Shown here in pieces: positions 47,301-56,060 of a stretch of DNA of 64,000 nt. Position 1 is the stretch's first letter. The number at the start of each line of letters is the position of its first letter. The notes beneath the pieces are model-generated. The model did no database searches. It was not told the DNA's origin and saw only the letters and a program-made list of their open reading frames with translations. The DNA comes from an uncultured Clostridia bacterium (lineage in GTDB: Bacteria; Bacillota; Clostridia; Oscillospirales; Ruminococcaceae): positions 1-64,000 of the forward strand of contig CANPYZ010000009.1 of the NCBI GenBank assembly GCA_947589035.1, written 5' to 3'. Both the position numbers and the translations under genes were made by a program.

Positions 47301-48619
47301 TGCTGCATCCATGAAGACGTGTTAGCTAAAAACCAGACAGTGATAGGATGTATAGGATAACACCCCTTAGCGATAACATCAAAGTACATTTTCTGATTTA
47401 CCCATACAGCTCTTTTTTTAATTTCAGGAGCTGCCCAACGACATAAATTCATAAATGTATTTTTATGGAATTGTGCATAAACTTCATCAATGTTTCTTGT
47501 AACTATACGCTCAAAAGCATTGTTATCCTTCTTTTCAATGAGATTTGCAAGGATAGTTTCAAAATTAGATGAAAGGTAAAATTTTTCGCTGTTTTCATAC
47601 CTGCCAACATATCGTGAGATATTTGCACCAGTATTTTCTACTCGTCTTATGTATGAGTTCAAATCGTTCTGAATGAAAGCATTAAAAACAATTCTTCCTT
47701 CTGCATTCTGAACAGCTTCAAATATTTGCTGTAATGATGAATCACCAGCAATATGGGGATTATTGGCTGTAAATTCAATATATCTTCCAAATTCGTCAAA
47801 GAGAATATAGATACGGTCGAATATATGGCTTTCGATACAGTATTTCCTTACAAGAAGATTCAATACATCGGCAGCAGATATATCTGATTCAGCATGAATA
47901 TATGTACCCATGAACTCTTTGTAAACTTCATTGACAGCATTAAATATTGTTTTATCAGCATTTCCGAGAGAGCGAATTATTGCTTCAAGCGTTACTGCAC
48001 CACTCAGACGAGTATCAGCAAGATAATATGCATACCTTTCCTGATGAGTTTTAAATGTATTCGTGCAGAAATTTATTGCCTGTTTATATTGTTTTGTAAG
48101 CTCATCAAATATAGTTGTTGGCAGATTATGCTGTGCAAGTGCTTTCTTTGCAATGGCAAGAATTTCACTGTTCAAGTTGAAATCACGCATACCATTAAGT
48201 ACGATAACAAGATTTTTATGGAGATTTGTTTTAATTTCTTTTTCTATCTGTCTGTCAGCAATGGAAATATTTTTCAGAACTAATTGACGAAGTTCTTCAT
48301 CATGACCTGAAAGAAGTGAAGCAAGTGCTACGGACAAATGAGATTTACCAGTTCCATATCCAGCAATTGTCATGCAAAAACGGTTACTTTCTGTTTCAGA
48401 AGCTCTTTTTACTAACTTCATTGCATAGGTTGCTGTATCGTTTAATTTGTAACTTGTATTCTGCCATTCCTGTTGACTGACTCCGTGATACTTTGGTCCA
48501 TGAAAAACATAGCTGTCCGCTATTGCAATTACCTTGTCAGCATTATAAAACCAGTTAGCCTGAACAGCACCGCCAAAATATTTTTCCTTATTAAATTTCA
48601 GTATATCTTTTATCTGCAT
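44381..48619 (-). CDS. Second SspC-like P-loop ATPase of the phosphorothioation operon
   Basis: The 1412-residue protein is a large ATPase of the same type as the SspC-like protein encoded at 59074-62628. Walker A is AGYGTGKSHLSVA (about 86-93) and Walker B is RIYILFDEFGRYIEF (about 268-282). The HPITVWFLANTS segment parallels HPLSVFALIHIS in the other protein. The C-terminal 500 residues are rich in Glu/Lys/Leu and likely form coiled coils, an extension the shorter paralogue lacks. It is the last gene of the operon, 9 bases after the second DUF4007-like gene, with AAGGTGAT before its ATG. Proteins of this broad type also resemble BrxC/PglY ATPases. Its exact role is unknown. Confidence 0.75.
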   Translation of the reverse strand: MQIKDILKFNKEKYFGGAVQANWFYNADKVIAIADSYVFHGPKYHGVSQQEWQNTSYKLNDTATYAMKLVKRASETESNRFCMTIAGYGTGKSHLSVALASLLSGHDEELRQLVLKNISIADRQIEKEIKTNLHKNLVIVLNGMRDFNLNSEILAIAKKALAQHNLPTTIFDELTKQYKQAINFCTNTFKTHQERYAYYLADTRLSGAVTLEAIIRSLGNADKTIFNAVNEVYKEFMGTYIHAESDISAADVLNLLVRKYCIESHIFDRIYILFDEFGRYIEFTANNPHIAGDSSLQQIFEAVQNAEGRIVFNAFIQNDLNSYIRRVENTGANISRYVGRYENSEKFYLSSNFETILANLIEKKDNNAFERIVTRNIDEVYAQFHKNTFMNLCRWAAPEIKKRAVWVNQKMYFDVIAKGCYPIHPITVWFLANTSSWMQQRSTIAYTAELFETIQENEVNGKWLPYIYPVDIIGTSLFDEMLSSEEKGFVSSQNCLTYQTIITKLNSKITEHAVKVLRAILICNILKFSFYDRNDALNCIRLCSGLSEQDTIDAISGLENEYCVITYDTDANRFDLNAEAHGKQEYTICIMKKMAMLRGYDPIEELDEELSNELRLNTPISTAFSQKNNISSPEWQYHQVLIHVSKINERYCHSLITKVKNAIDGEMYRGILVFLYCGKTSERDIPIVTKLIKTLELQKLPIVFCLLCDEEEKWLGYLKRRAAYRKFTESEKEMYAHFLSKESRAIIRVISSEFTRMVGEKKILTDKGIETLTGRINQYCYDKFNKYYPDVIPFSFTEFEKKPTPTAKKALLSMCRNMIAGTMCNKQSYQGLDPTEKRRIVTALHTQTTATSWQVFDANYNLCEPRNSKVKKIFQEVMKNFSADSQHVISQLFGNYRYAPYGLNYYSLYLFIIYILSLNIKKISLFDGTTLMTKQQFIDNYLQSDKKMLENLMKLRVVLKTQTDDEVLINLIKEIKQLIYTESCLEYSKQLKALVETSENIDSIKGEIAACEMKLQQGINYNITKYKALTKAENTVEQCRNTFSLIQIVLVLSNVEKPKVDSKIEEYSEYLYSPTYVARVEKILTEATNMLDENFSSFVAKLKCVYSQSSEFKKKYQQTVKKLQELGKKEYASILKARIEVALQEAELEQKYAATIADARHFISAIDNSVHTFNFPKCAETTAQLSGWVDTFIAADDMASSVRDDFIRRLHEVQNKVNTQTAQLSKQIQQVLKEIKEPTESYTLLLEHIIKAIHIKPDEKTLITLTNAQNLIEEFARIKSNIVQADNSIIQNLEEEYKSKWKGTVCDRYMAEYLTSLKDTLTQKRKEWLSKNVLNIKKSITTMTISQCVQWQGIMLELPEFLTDKDLEDITNLSLMITEKIKAQKINGIIELYVALSDEERLECLHKLQEIH

Positions 48620-48628
48620 AGTATCACC

Positions 48629-49456
48629 TTAATTCAATAATTCATATAGATGTGGGAGAACATCAGCTGTGTTCACATTTCTTATTATAGTATATGGAAT
48701 AAGCTGCTTGTTCAATCTAAGTAATTGTTTTCCTTCCATTTGTTCAAGTGCAAGCAGCATTTCGTCTTCATCAAAGCCAAATCGTTTATTCCATTTCATA
48801 GCTATTATCTGGTCTGCTGTTATTTCCGGCGTTTCATGGTATTTTCTGTCCCATGAACTGAAAAGAGCATAAGCATAAACATATAATCTTTCAACTTTAT
48901 AGTATGCGCTGTTTATGCGGATACCTTCTGAAAAATCAAGCAGATTAAGAAGAGCGAAAAATCCGCCATTACTGTATGACTTTTTAAGTGCGCCAATGTC
49001 TGTCTTTACCATAAAGAAATCTTTATATTTCTTTTTCATAGCCTCTTCACTCATGTTTTCATCAAGCATTATGGGCAATCTGTTATATAAGAATGACCAG
49101 AGATAAGCTCCCGTATCTTCATCACAAATATTATAATGACATATCAGCCTTGTAATATCTTCAAACAGATATTTATCATTTTCAAGAATCATTTTGCCGA
49201 GATCGGTCAGTTCAAGTGTGTACTTGCCTTTTGAAAGCATATGTGTTGTTAGCCCCATATATTGAGCATATAATATATGGGGAACAACTTTACCACTTGT
49301 TTTACCAGTTGGAATACCTGTTTCTTTGCTGATTTCTTCCTTCGAACCTGTATAGCCTTCCTTTGCAAGTTCTAATATCTTTGTAATATATGAATCTTGT
49401 GGGGAAAAGGTTTTGTGAAAATTTACGCTGTCATAAGAAAAAATAGTTTCATTCAT
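48629..49456 (-). CDS. Divergent DUF4007/SspB-like protein
   Basis: The 275-residue protein looks like a distant DUF4007 member. FHKTFSPQDSYITKILEL parallels the F-x-I-R-E-G-W-L-x-K-G-L opening of the other copy, and YLFEDITRLICHYNI parallels YFEDIFTLWIIHYYI there. In SspABCD systems the DUF4007 protein SspB is a DNA nickase. Its ATG overlaps the dptH stop by 8 bases, with GGAGAG inside dptH, so it is translationally tied to the restriction genes rather than to the modification genes. Nicking activity has to be regarded as unproven since the family residues are diverged. Confidence 0.7.
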   Translation of the reverse strand: MNETIFSYDSVNFHKTFSPQDSYITKILELAKEGYTGSKEEISKETGIPTGKTSGKVVPHILYAQYMGLTTHMLSKGKYTLELTDLGKMILENDKYLFEDITRLICHYNICDEDTGAYLWSFLYNRLPIMLDENMSEEAMKKKYKDFFMVKTDIGALKKSYSNGGFFALLNLLDFSEGIRINSAYYKVERLYVYAYALFSSWDRKYHETPEITADQIIAMKWNKRFGFDEDEMLLALEQMEGKQLLRLNKQLIPYTIIRNVNTADVLPHLYELLN

Positions 49457-52400
49457 TGTTAAGTCTCTCCTGCATACTTGGGACTTTAATCATCTTTGGA
49501 GGATATACTGTCCATTTATTGTTTTTCATCATATTTCCGGAAGTAACACATTCACCTTTTTTGAGCTTTTTAAGACGAGTAGCCCAATCTTTTCTTCCCT
49601 GTGGTGTGATGTCGAGATTTTTAGCAACAGTATCTATTCCGTCATCAGGAGGACAGAAGTATAATTTTTGACCTGATTGCTGTAATCTTTGTATCTCATC
49701 GTCAGATAGCTGTGGCTTCATGAACTGAGTAGCATACCAGCCGGAAATGCCGAACTTTCTGCCTTCAGTAAGTATTTTTGCGCTCGGAGATTTCTCTCCA
49801 TGATCAAGATTCTGTGCTTCATCCATTACAAGAATGAATGGTTTAGTTTCGTCACCAGTCATAACACAAAAATTCCAGATATCCCAAAGTAGTATTTCAG
49901 TTAGCAACATTTGTATATCTCTTGTAAATCCATCAAACTGTACTACATAGACGATACCCTCATCACTATCTCTTAGATTGCCCCAATCAAAATTTTCTCC
50001 CTGTACAAAGAGATCAAAGTCTATTAAAGGTAATATCTTACTGCGGACAGTAGTTGCTTTCATATTGTCCAGTTCTTGATCCATCTGACGTAATGTCATA
50101 TTCTCGCCATAGTTTATTAAGCAAGTCATGACTGCCTGATAAATAGAACTTGCCTGCTGATCTCCGAATGAATAAACATTTTTAAATATTTCAGATATAC
50201 GCTGCGCAATGGAAGTATCTTTTTCTTTAAAAAGTTTACCTGCTGCATTTATAGATCCTCGCTTAAATGGATTGACGGGAATGCCTTCAACATACACAAT
50301 TCTTTGCTGAATGTTGTTGCCCATATAGTCAACAAATGTTTTGTCAAGCTTATCCAACGTAAATCCACCAGTATAATCAAATACAACAGAAGATACGCCT
50401 TGACGAGCAGCACTCATTAACAATCCTTGAATGCAATAAGTTTTACCACATCCAGAGTTACCATTTATCAGCAAGTGACGATTGTTCAAACTTTTGTTGC
50501 CGAACTCCCAGTAAATCTTTTCACCATTTTTTATATCGTTTCCGAGCCATATACGGACATCAGAAACGTTTTTTTCACTTAGCGTTTCATTGGTTACAGT
50601 AGTGATAGCAATATCCGTTTCAGAAACGGCTGGCGTATCAGAATTTTCAACATTGTCTGTGAAACTGATTGCTGGTGTGACTTCAAGTTCGTCAGTAAGC
50701 TCTTCTTCAAAATCAGTGTTTTTGTCAATTTCTACAAATTCTACGATTTCGTTGTCTTCACGTGGCAACAGTAACTTCTGAATAGTAAGCTGCCCATAGG
50801 TGTGAATGTTAATATCAAAATTTCTATCAGTGTTGTGATTTGTACTATCGTTTTCTCCTTTAAGGTCGAAGGCAAATATTTCACCCTGCCAGTCTATATT
50901 AAATTCGCCGCTAAGTATGTTGTATATTTTGGAATTGATTGCTGTATATTTAGGGTCATTATCATTAAGATTAAGTTTTGAAAACACGATAGCACGATAA
51001 AGCTGTGTAAACCAATATCTTCTATCGATACCATTGTTATGCTTATTCCAGTACTGTGAGAATGAACTCAGTGCAGCAGATACTTGACTGTATGCTTCAT
51101 CATAATATCCTTCAACATTTACGCTCATTTTGCATTCAATTATTTTTATAGAAATCATAAGTGGCTTGTCTGTATCAGCAATATCATCATTATTCGGTAT
51201 TTCAATAAGCATAAAATCAGGACGTGTTTCATTGTTTTTGAACCAGTGCTGATAGTTGTCAAGATTTATTAAACTTCTTAATACATATTTGTTGCCATCA
51301 AACTGATCTATGCCAAGTATCTTGACTGTCAGAGCGTATGCAAGGAAATTGTGTATCTCATAATCATAAGGATTAAGGGCTTTCAGTATTCTGCTTCCAT
51401 CAAAGGATTCCGTCAGATTGACACAATATTCCGCAGAAGCAGCAGCTCTTTCCATGCTCCAGTTTGTGAATTTGCCAATAAGGCGTTGTTTAAGCATTTT
51501 CTTTATATCTTCAAGAAGATCATAGCGTGCAGATACAGTTACGTTATATTCTCCAAAGCAGCCTTCACCTGTCGTAAAACCAATAATTCGCCTATCATTA
51601 TCAGTATTCAATAACTCTTTGTCAATAGCTTTGTCCTCACATACTACCCAGCGACAATTGTCATGAGCTATTTTTAAAAGTGTATTCTGTTTACTTTGAA
51701 GTTCAAGTACTTGCATTACTTTATATTGCGAATCTACAGCATTTGGTTGCATGACTTTATTTGTAAGCTGAGTATATGCTTTTGATACAATAAATTGAAG
51801 TTGAGAAATATTCACTTTTCTCTTGTAATCATGCGAAGAAGAGATAGTATCCGGAATAAAAGTCATCGGGAACTGACAGTTTACCTGATATTCCAGTTCT
51901 TGTTTATCACTGATAAGATATTGATCAAACTGAACAGTTTCGGTCTGAAGAATATCATAAATGAAACAGATGTCCTGATTATGGAGCAATCTGGGCAATT
52001 CATTCTCAAACTTATCACGGGAAATATACTGTAAATATGTTTTAAGAATGACTGTACGTTCCTTGTTCATATAGTTGTTCAGCCAATATTTCAAATAACC
52101 ACTAACATTTTTTGAACCTCCGAAGCAAATTACTTTCAGGTGTATGGTTGCATTTACTTTTTTCTTTTCAAGTTCAGTCGTTACCTTGTTGATACCTTCA
52201 ACTACATACTGTATTTCAGTAGGAGAAATAAAGGCGACATTCAAGCCGTCTATTCTTGATGGAAATGTCCTGACATAATTCATTATATGGTGAAGAATAA
52301 TATTTGACTGTTCAGAAATACCAGCGTTGCTGTCATTTTCTTCTGGCACAAGTTCAATATTGCTGATATAATTCTTCTTGTTTTTACCATAATAAATTGC

Positions 52401-54530
52401 ATAGAATCCCCATACATTTCTGCATATCAGTTTGTCGCTTCCGCAGGGAATCATATCTACACCTTGTGTAATAGCAGCAAGCTTGTCAAAATCTTTGAAT
52501 TTGTTTTCAATTTCTGAAAATTTAAGCGTTTCCATGTGATTGATAAGATTACAGAAACTGAAAATGATATAGTCATTTCTTGCAATAATCTTTTCAAGCA
52601 TTGCAGGATTATATGCTGGCATAATCACTTCTGAAGACTTTGCACTATCGAGGAAGTCTGAATCAGAAATAATATTGAAAATATTTAGAATATAGCCTAT
52701 TTTATTCTGAACTGCGCTGGTATACCCAGAGAAATTTTTCGTAATGGTTTCAAGCAAATCTGTATAATTTGTTATCAATTCATTCATAAAAATAATAGAA
52801 TTGAAAAAACCGTTTTCAAGCACATCTTCTGTCCATTTTAAAAATGACTGGTGCAAAAGTGCAAATTCATTAGCAAAACACTCTTTAAAAGTTTTATTTA
52901 CAACACTTGAATAGGTCGAAAGTACCCTACAGCGAATACTTTCAAGTTTTATGAAAAACTCGTCTTCACATTCGCTGGCAATAAGTTCATCCATATTGCT
53001 ACAAGTAGTCAGCAGTGGTGCTTCTGGAGAAATGCCATTCTGTTCATTAGTACAAAGATGTCTAAGCAGTGAGAAAGCGTTCTTCCAATTGGAATAAGGA
53101 GAAAAACTCCAATTCACTTCAGTTTTTCTCTTTTCATGCTCAGATTCACCAATATTAAGAATCTCAAACTTTATTTCTGAGTTTACGCCCCATTTACTAA
53201 TTGTCTTTAATTTTGACCTGATATAATCGAAATTTTCTGAACAAAACGGATCTATATTATCACAGTAAGAGACAGTAATATTGCTGTTGGAAAGACCTTT
53301 CACTTTAATATAGTCAAGCAAACCGCCCATATAGGTGCAGATATTATCAAAATGAGTACTAAGTGATGTGTCATCTTCTTCTTCATCAGAAGAAGGTGTG
53401 CAGTTTGATAAACGAATAGATGTAACAGTAATCTCAGTTGTGAGAGGGGCATGTTTATACTTTTCTTTAAATTGCAGCCAGGAATAAATAAGCATTTCAA
53501 GGTAAATCGTAAGCGGTTCTCCCTTGACTTTATAAACTTTTTCTTTTATTGGTTTCGGTTCATCATCAATGACTAAATCAAGTATACTTGATATGATACC
53601 GAAATCAGTCTTCATAAACTTCTTACGATTTTCGTTAATGTTTTTGTTGTCAATAAATTCTGCCAGTGAAGTACGAAATTCTGCATAATCGCTGAACCCT
53701 TCAAATGGAGAAGTTTCATCAATTCCGTTATCCTCTGCAAATTTATCAAGCTTTTTGCTTAGGCTGGATTTCTTAGCAGAACTGATAGTCAAAGCGTTGT
53801 TGATAAACTGGTATGAGCTTGAAATGTATTTTAAAGATTTTTTTGCGGGCTTTTTTATGTTTGTTTTTATAGAAGGAATACCCCAAAATTTCTGTAAAGA
53901 ACCATAAATATGTTCAACAAGCTCATCAAATGTAATTATATTATGATTGTCGAGGTCATCAACAAAACAACTGAGCTGCATAGCATCAATATTTAAATGG
54001 CGGAAAAGATCTTTGTAAATATTATTGATGCAGATGCTGCTTTTTTCGATATCAGAACTTAAATCACTCAGAAAATCTGTGAACCATATGCTATAATCCT
54101 TCTTTAGACGTTCAACTATATCATTCATAGAAATATGGGTGAAGTCTTTTAGACTTCCTCTATCCAGTGCAGTTTCAGCCCCCATAAGCAAAAACAAAGT
54201 GGTTCCGTTGTTATAAGCGGCTGCCTGATTACGAAAGAAAGTCAACGGTTCATTCTTAGCATAACTGTTATCTCTGAGATATTCAAGAGCGGGAATCCAT
54301 TCGTGTTGATTCTTGTTCATAAAGTATGTATATTTATTATATTCAAGATTTGCAATAAACCTCAGCCCACTTTTTGATGAAAAGTGTTTACAGATTTCCA
54401 TGTAGATTACTGGAGTATCAAAGTCCTCCAGTTTAAGCAAATAAGTTCTGTCAGGAACTTTTATTTGATTTTCAATTAATGAAATAATCTCGTTTATCAG
54501 TTTCTTCAATTTAATCTGCCTCGCTTTCAT
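49449..54530 (-). CDS. dptH: DptH/SspH-like ATPase of phosphorothioation-dependent restriction
   Basis: The 1693-residue size and gene order match DptH, the large component of DptFGH, which restricts DNA lacking phosphorothioate marks. The N-terminal 1300 residues have no obvious motif. A HerA/FtsK-like ATPase occupies the C-terminus: Walker A LLINGNSGCGKTYCIQG (about 1354), Walker B PFILVMDEAQNLDHG (about 1565), and a later GWYATQFMKP. The ATG at 54530 overlaps dptG by 20 bases but has a weak ribosome site. A TTG at 54509 with GAGG upstream is a reasonable alternative start. Confidence 0.88.
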   Translation of the reverse strand: MKARQIKLKKLINEIISLIENQIKVPDRTYLLKLEDFDTPVIYMEICKHFSSKSGLRFIANLEYNKYTYFMNKNQHEWIPALEYLRDNSYAKNEPLTFFRNQAAAYNNGTTLFLLMGAETALDRGSLKDFTHISMNDIVERLKKDYSIWFTDFLSDLSSDIEKSSICINNIYKDLFRHLNIDAMQLSCFVDDLDNHNIITFDELVEHIYGSLQKFWGIPSIKTNIKKPAKKSLKYISSSYQFINNALTISSAKKSSLSKKLDKFAEDNGIDETSPFEGFSDYAEFRTSLAEFIDNKNINENRKKFMKTDFGIISSILDLVIDDEPKPIKEKVYKVKGEPLTIYLEMLIYSWLQFKEKYKHAPLTTEITVTSIRLSNCTPSSDEEEDDTSLSTHFDNICTYMGGLLDYIKVKGLSNSNITVSYCDNIDPFCSENFDYIRSKLKTISKWGVNSEIKFEILNIGESEHEKRKTEVNWSFSPYSNWKNAFSLLRHLCTNEQNGISPEAPLLTTCSNMDELIASECEDEFFIKLESIRCRVLSTYSSVVNKTFKECFANEFALLHQSFLKWTEDVLENGFFNSIIFMNELITNYTDLLETITKNFSGYTSAVQNKIGYILNIFNIISDSDFLDSAKSSEVIMPAYNPAMLEKIIARNDYIIFSFCNLINHMETLKFSEIENKFKDFDKLAAITQGVDMIPCGSDKLICRNVWGFYAIYYGKNKKNYISNIELVPEENDSNAGISEQSNIILHHIMNYVRTFPSRIDGLNVAFISPTEIQYVVEGINKVTTELEKKKVNATIHLKVICFGGSKNVSGYLKYWLNNYMNKERTVILKTYLQYISRDKFENELPRLLHNQDICFIYDILQTETVQFDQYLISDKQELEYQVNCQFPMTFIPDTISSSHDYKRKVNISQLQFIVSKAYTQLTNKVMQPNAVDSQYKVMQVLELQSKQNTLLKIAHDNCRWVVCEDKAIDKELLNTDNDRRIIGFTTGEGCFGEYNVTVSARYDLLEDIKKMLKQRLIGKFTNWSMERAAASAEYCVNLTESFDGSRILKALNPYDYEIHNFLAYALTVKILGIDQFDGNKYVLRSLINLDNYQHWFKNNETRPDFMLIEIPNNDDIADTDKPLMISIKIIECKMSVNVEGYYDEAYSQVSAALSSFSQYWNKHNNGIDRRYWFTQLYRAIVFSKLNLNDNDPKYTAINSKIYNILSGEFNIDWQGEIFAFDLKGENDSTNHNTDRNFDINIHTYGQLTIQKLLLPREDNEIVEFVEIDKNTDFEEELTDELEVTPAISFTDNVENSDTPAVSETDIAITTVTNETLSEKNVSDVRIWLGNDIKNGEKIYWEFGNKSLNNRHLLINGNSGCGKTYCIQGLLMSAARQGVSSVVFDYTGGFTLDKLDKTFVDYMGNNIQQRIVYVEGIPVNPFKRGSINAAGKLFKEKDTSIAQRISEIFKNVYSFGDQQASSIYQAVMTCLINYGENMTLRQMDQELDNMKATTVRSKILPLIDFDLFVQGENFDWGNLRDSDEGIVYVVQFDGFTRDIQMLLTEILLWDIWNFCVMTGDETKPFILVMDEAQNLDHGEKSPSAKILTEGRKFGISGWYATQFMKPQLSDDEIQRLQQSGQKLYFCPPDDGIDTVAKNLDITPQGRKDWATRLKKLKKGECVTSGNMMKNNKWTVYPPKMIKVPSMQERLNNE

Positions 54531-56046
54531 ACGGGTTTTCTACGATTGATGTCGCATCAGAAAGATCACGCAGAAATCCACAATTTTTAAGTTTTTGAGC
54601 AAAATCAGATTTGTTCATCTGTAAGAACGTAACATTCGACTGATAGGGGGCTTTTTTTTCAGAAACAGCTCTTGCATAATGTTCTGGCGAAATTACGATT
54701 TCAAAATGTTCATAAAGCATATCCAGAAAATGATCAAATGTTACTTTTTTACCGACAGGTATAAGCGACATAACAAGAAATTTCAATATCTCTTCTGGAA
54801 GTATAAAGCGCATATCTGCTCCGGTCATAGGTATAATCATGCCCATATTCTTACCAAGCTTTCGTACAACTTTAATGGTATCATCAGAAGCACTTTTTCT
54901 TCTTTTGTTAATCATTTCTTCATTGTCATGAGGATAGAAATGCGCTATACCTTTGTCAATGTATTTGGTAAAGCTTTCTTCATTCAGAGTAAAACAGTAA
55001 TGAGCCATTTTTTTTACTTCTGCGTGTTCTTTTTTGTCGGGTTCACAAGTATCTATAAGCCAGATTGAACCTGATGTCTCACTGCCTTTTGCAGCAAGGG
55101 TTGTCATCATTCGGAAAATTTGTATGACAATACCATAAGAAAGTAAGTCAAGCTTTTCCATCTGTTGGATACGATTGTCAAGGAAAGTAACCAGTTCAGA
55201 GATAGTATATTTGTCTCTGTACTGATAATCAAGAGGAATAGCTTTCATGGTTTTCCTGACTGCGAATTTATCTGTATCACGATCATAGAAATCCATTTCA
55301 TCTTCCCATTTTTGCTGTATATACTTGCTTATCTTACTAAGCTGAGGGACTCCTGAAAGTAGCATTTTTATCTGTTTTTCGAGTAAATCTTTTTTATCAC
55401 GTTCAGCGTTATTGAGAGCATGAAGAAGATGAAGATAATATATTTCTCCCCCTCTTGCCATATATGTATAGCCATTGAAATCAAATGAATTATCAGTAGA
55501 CACACTGTCAATTGAAGCTTTTTCTCTGTGACCTTTTCTTGCAAGAGATTCAGGAAACAGAACTTCTGGGCATACCGGAAGTAAATTTTTATTGAACCAT
55601 GAACGTCCGGCGTTTTCAATGCTGAATCCGTAAAGGATATTCTGCAAAACGAAAATAGCCTCCTTATCTTCAAGTTGAGTAGATTCTTGCTCGATGTTTT
55701 CTGACATAATAATAACACATTTTTTATAGGCTTCATCATCAATGGCTGATTTTGTATCAAGACGACTGTTATCAAAGAAAATGAAACGCTTAAGTCCCAT
55801 GTTGGAAATAGGAGTGTATTCAATCATATGATTTTTTACTTTATCGCTGATAATAAACATTTCATCAGTGGGTTGTGAATCATCATCAACAAGACGTTTT
55901 TTCGCCATAGCAATCTGTAAAAATTCTGCTAAATATTCATATCGTGTTTGCTGTGACTTTATCCTGTGTCCAAACAGCAAACTTTGTATAGAGCAGCCAT
56001 TAGTATCAGTTGTTAGAACACCCTGTGGAAATAATTCATAAAGCAT
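54511..56046 (-). CDS. dptG: DptG/SspG-like protein
   Basis: The 511-residue protein has the size and position of DptG, the middle component of phosphorothioation-dependent restriction. No catalytic motif is visible; the C-terminal third (EEILKFLVMSLIPVGKKVTFDHFLDML) looks like a winged-helix or helical region. AAAGGAG lies before the ATG, 14 bases after dptF. Assignment rests mainly on context and length; I recognise no independent motif. Confidence 0.78.
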   Translation of the reverse strand: MLYELFPQGVLTTDTNGCSIQSLLFGHRIKSQQTRYEYLAEFLQIAMAKKRLVDDDSQPTDEMFIISDKVKNHMIEYTPISNMGLKRFIFFDNSRLDTKSAIDDEAYKKCVIIMSENIEQESTQLEDKEAIFVLQNILYGFSIENAGRSWFNKNLLPVCPEVLFPESLARKGHREKASIDSVSTDNSFDFNGYTYMARGGEIYYLHLLHALNNAERDKKDLLEKQIKMLLSGVPQLSKISKYIQQKWEDEMDFYDRDTDKFAVRKTMKAIPLDYQYRDKYTISELVTFLDNRIQQMEKLDLLSYGIVIQIFRMMTTLAAKGSETSGSIWLIDTCEPDKKEHAEVKKMAHYCFTLNEESFTKYIDKGIAHFYPHDNEEMINKRRKSASDDTIKVVRKLGKNMGMIIPMTGADMRFILPEEILKFLVMSLIPVGKKVTFDHFLDMLYEHFEIVISPEHYARAVSEKKAPYQSNVTFLQMNKSDFAQKLKNCGFLRDLSDATSIVENPYESEAD

Positions 56047-56060
56047 ATTATCATCTCCTT

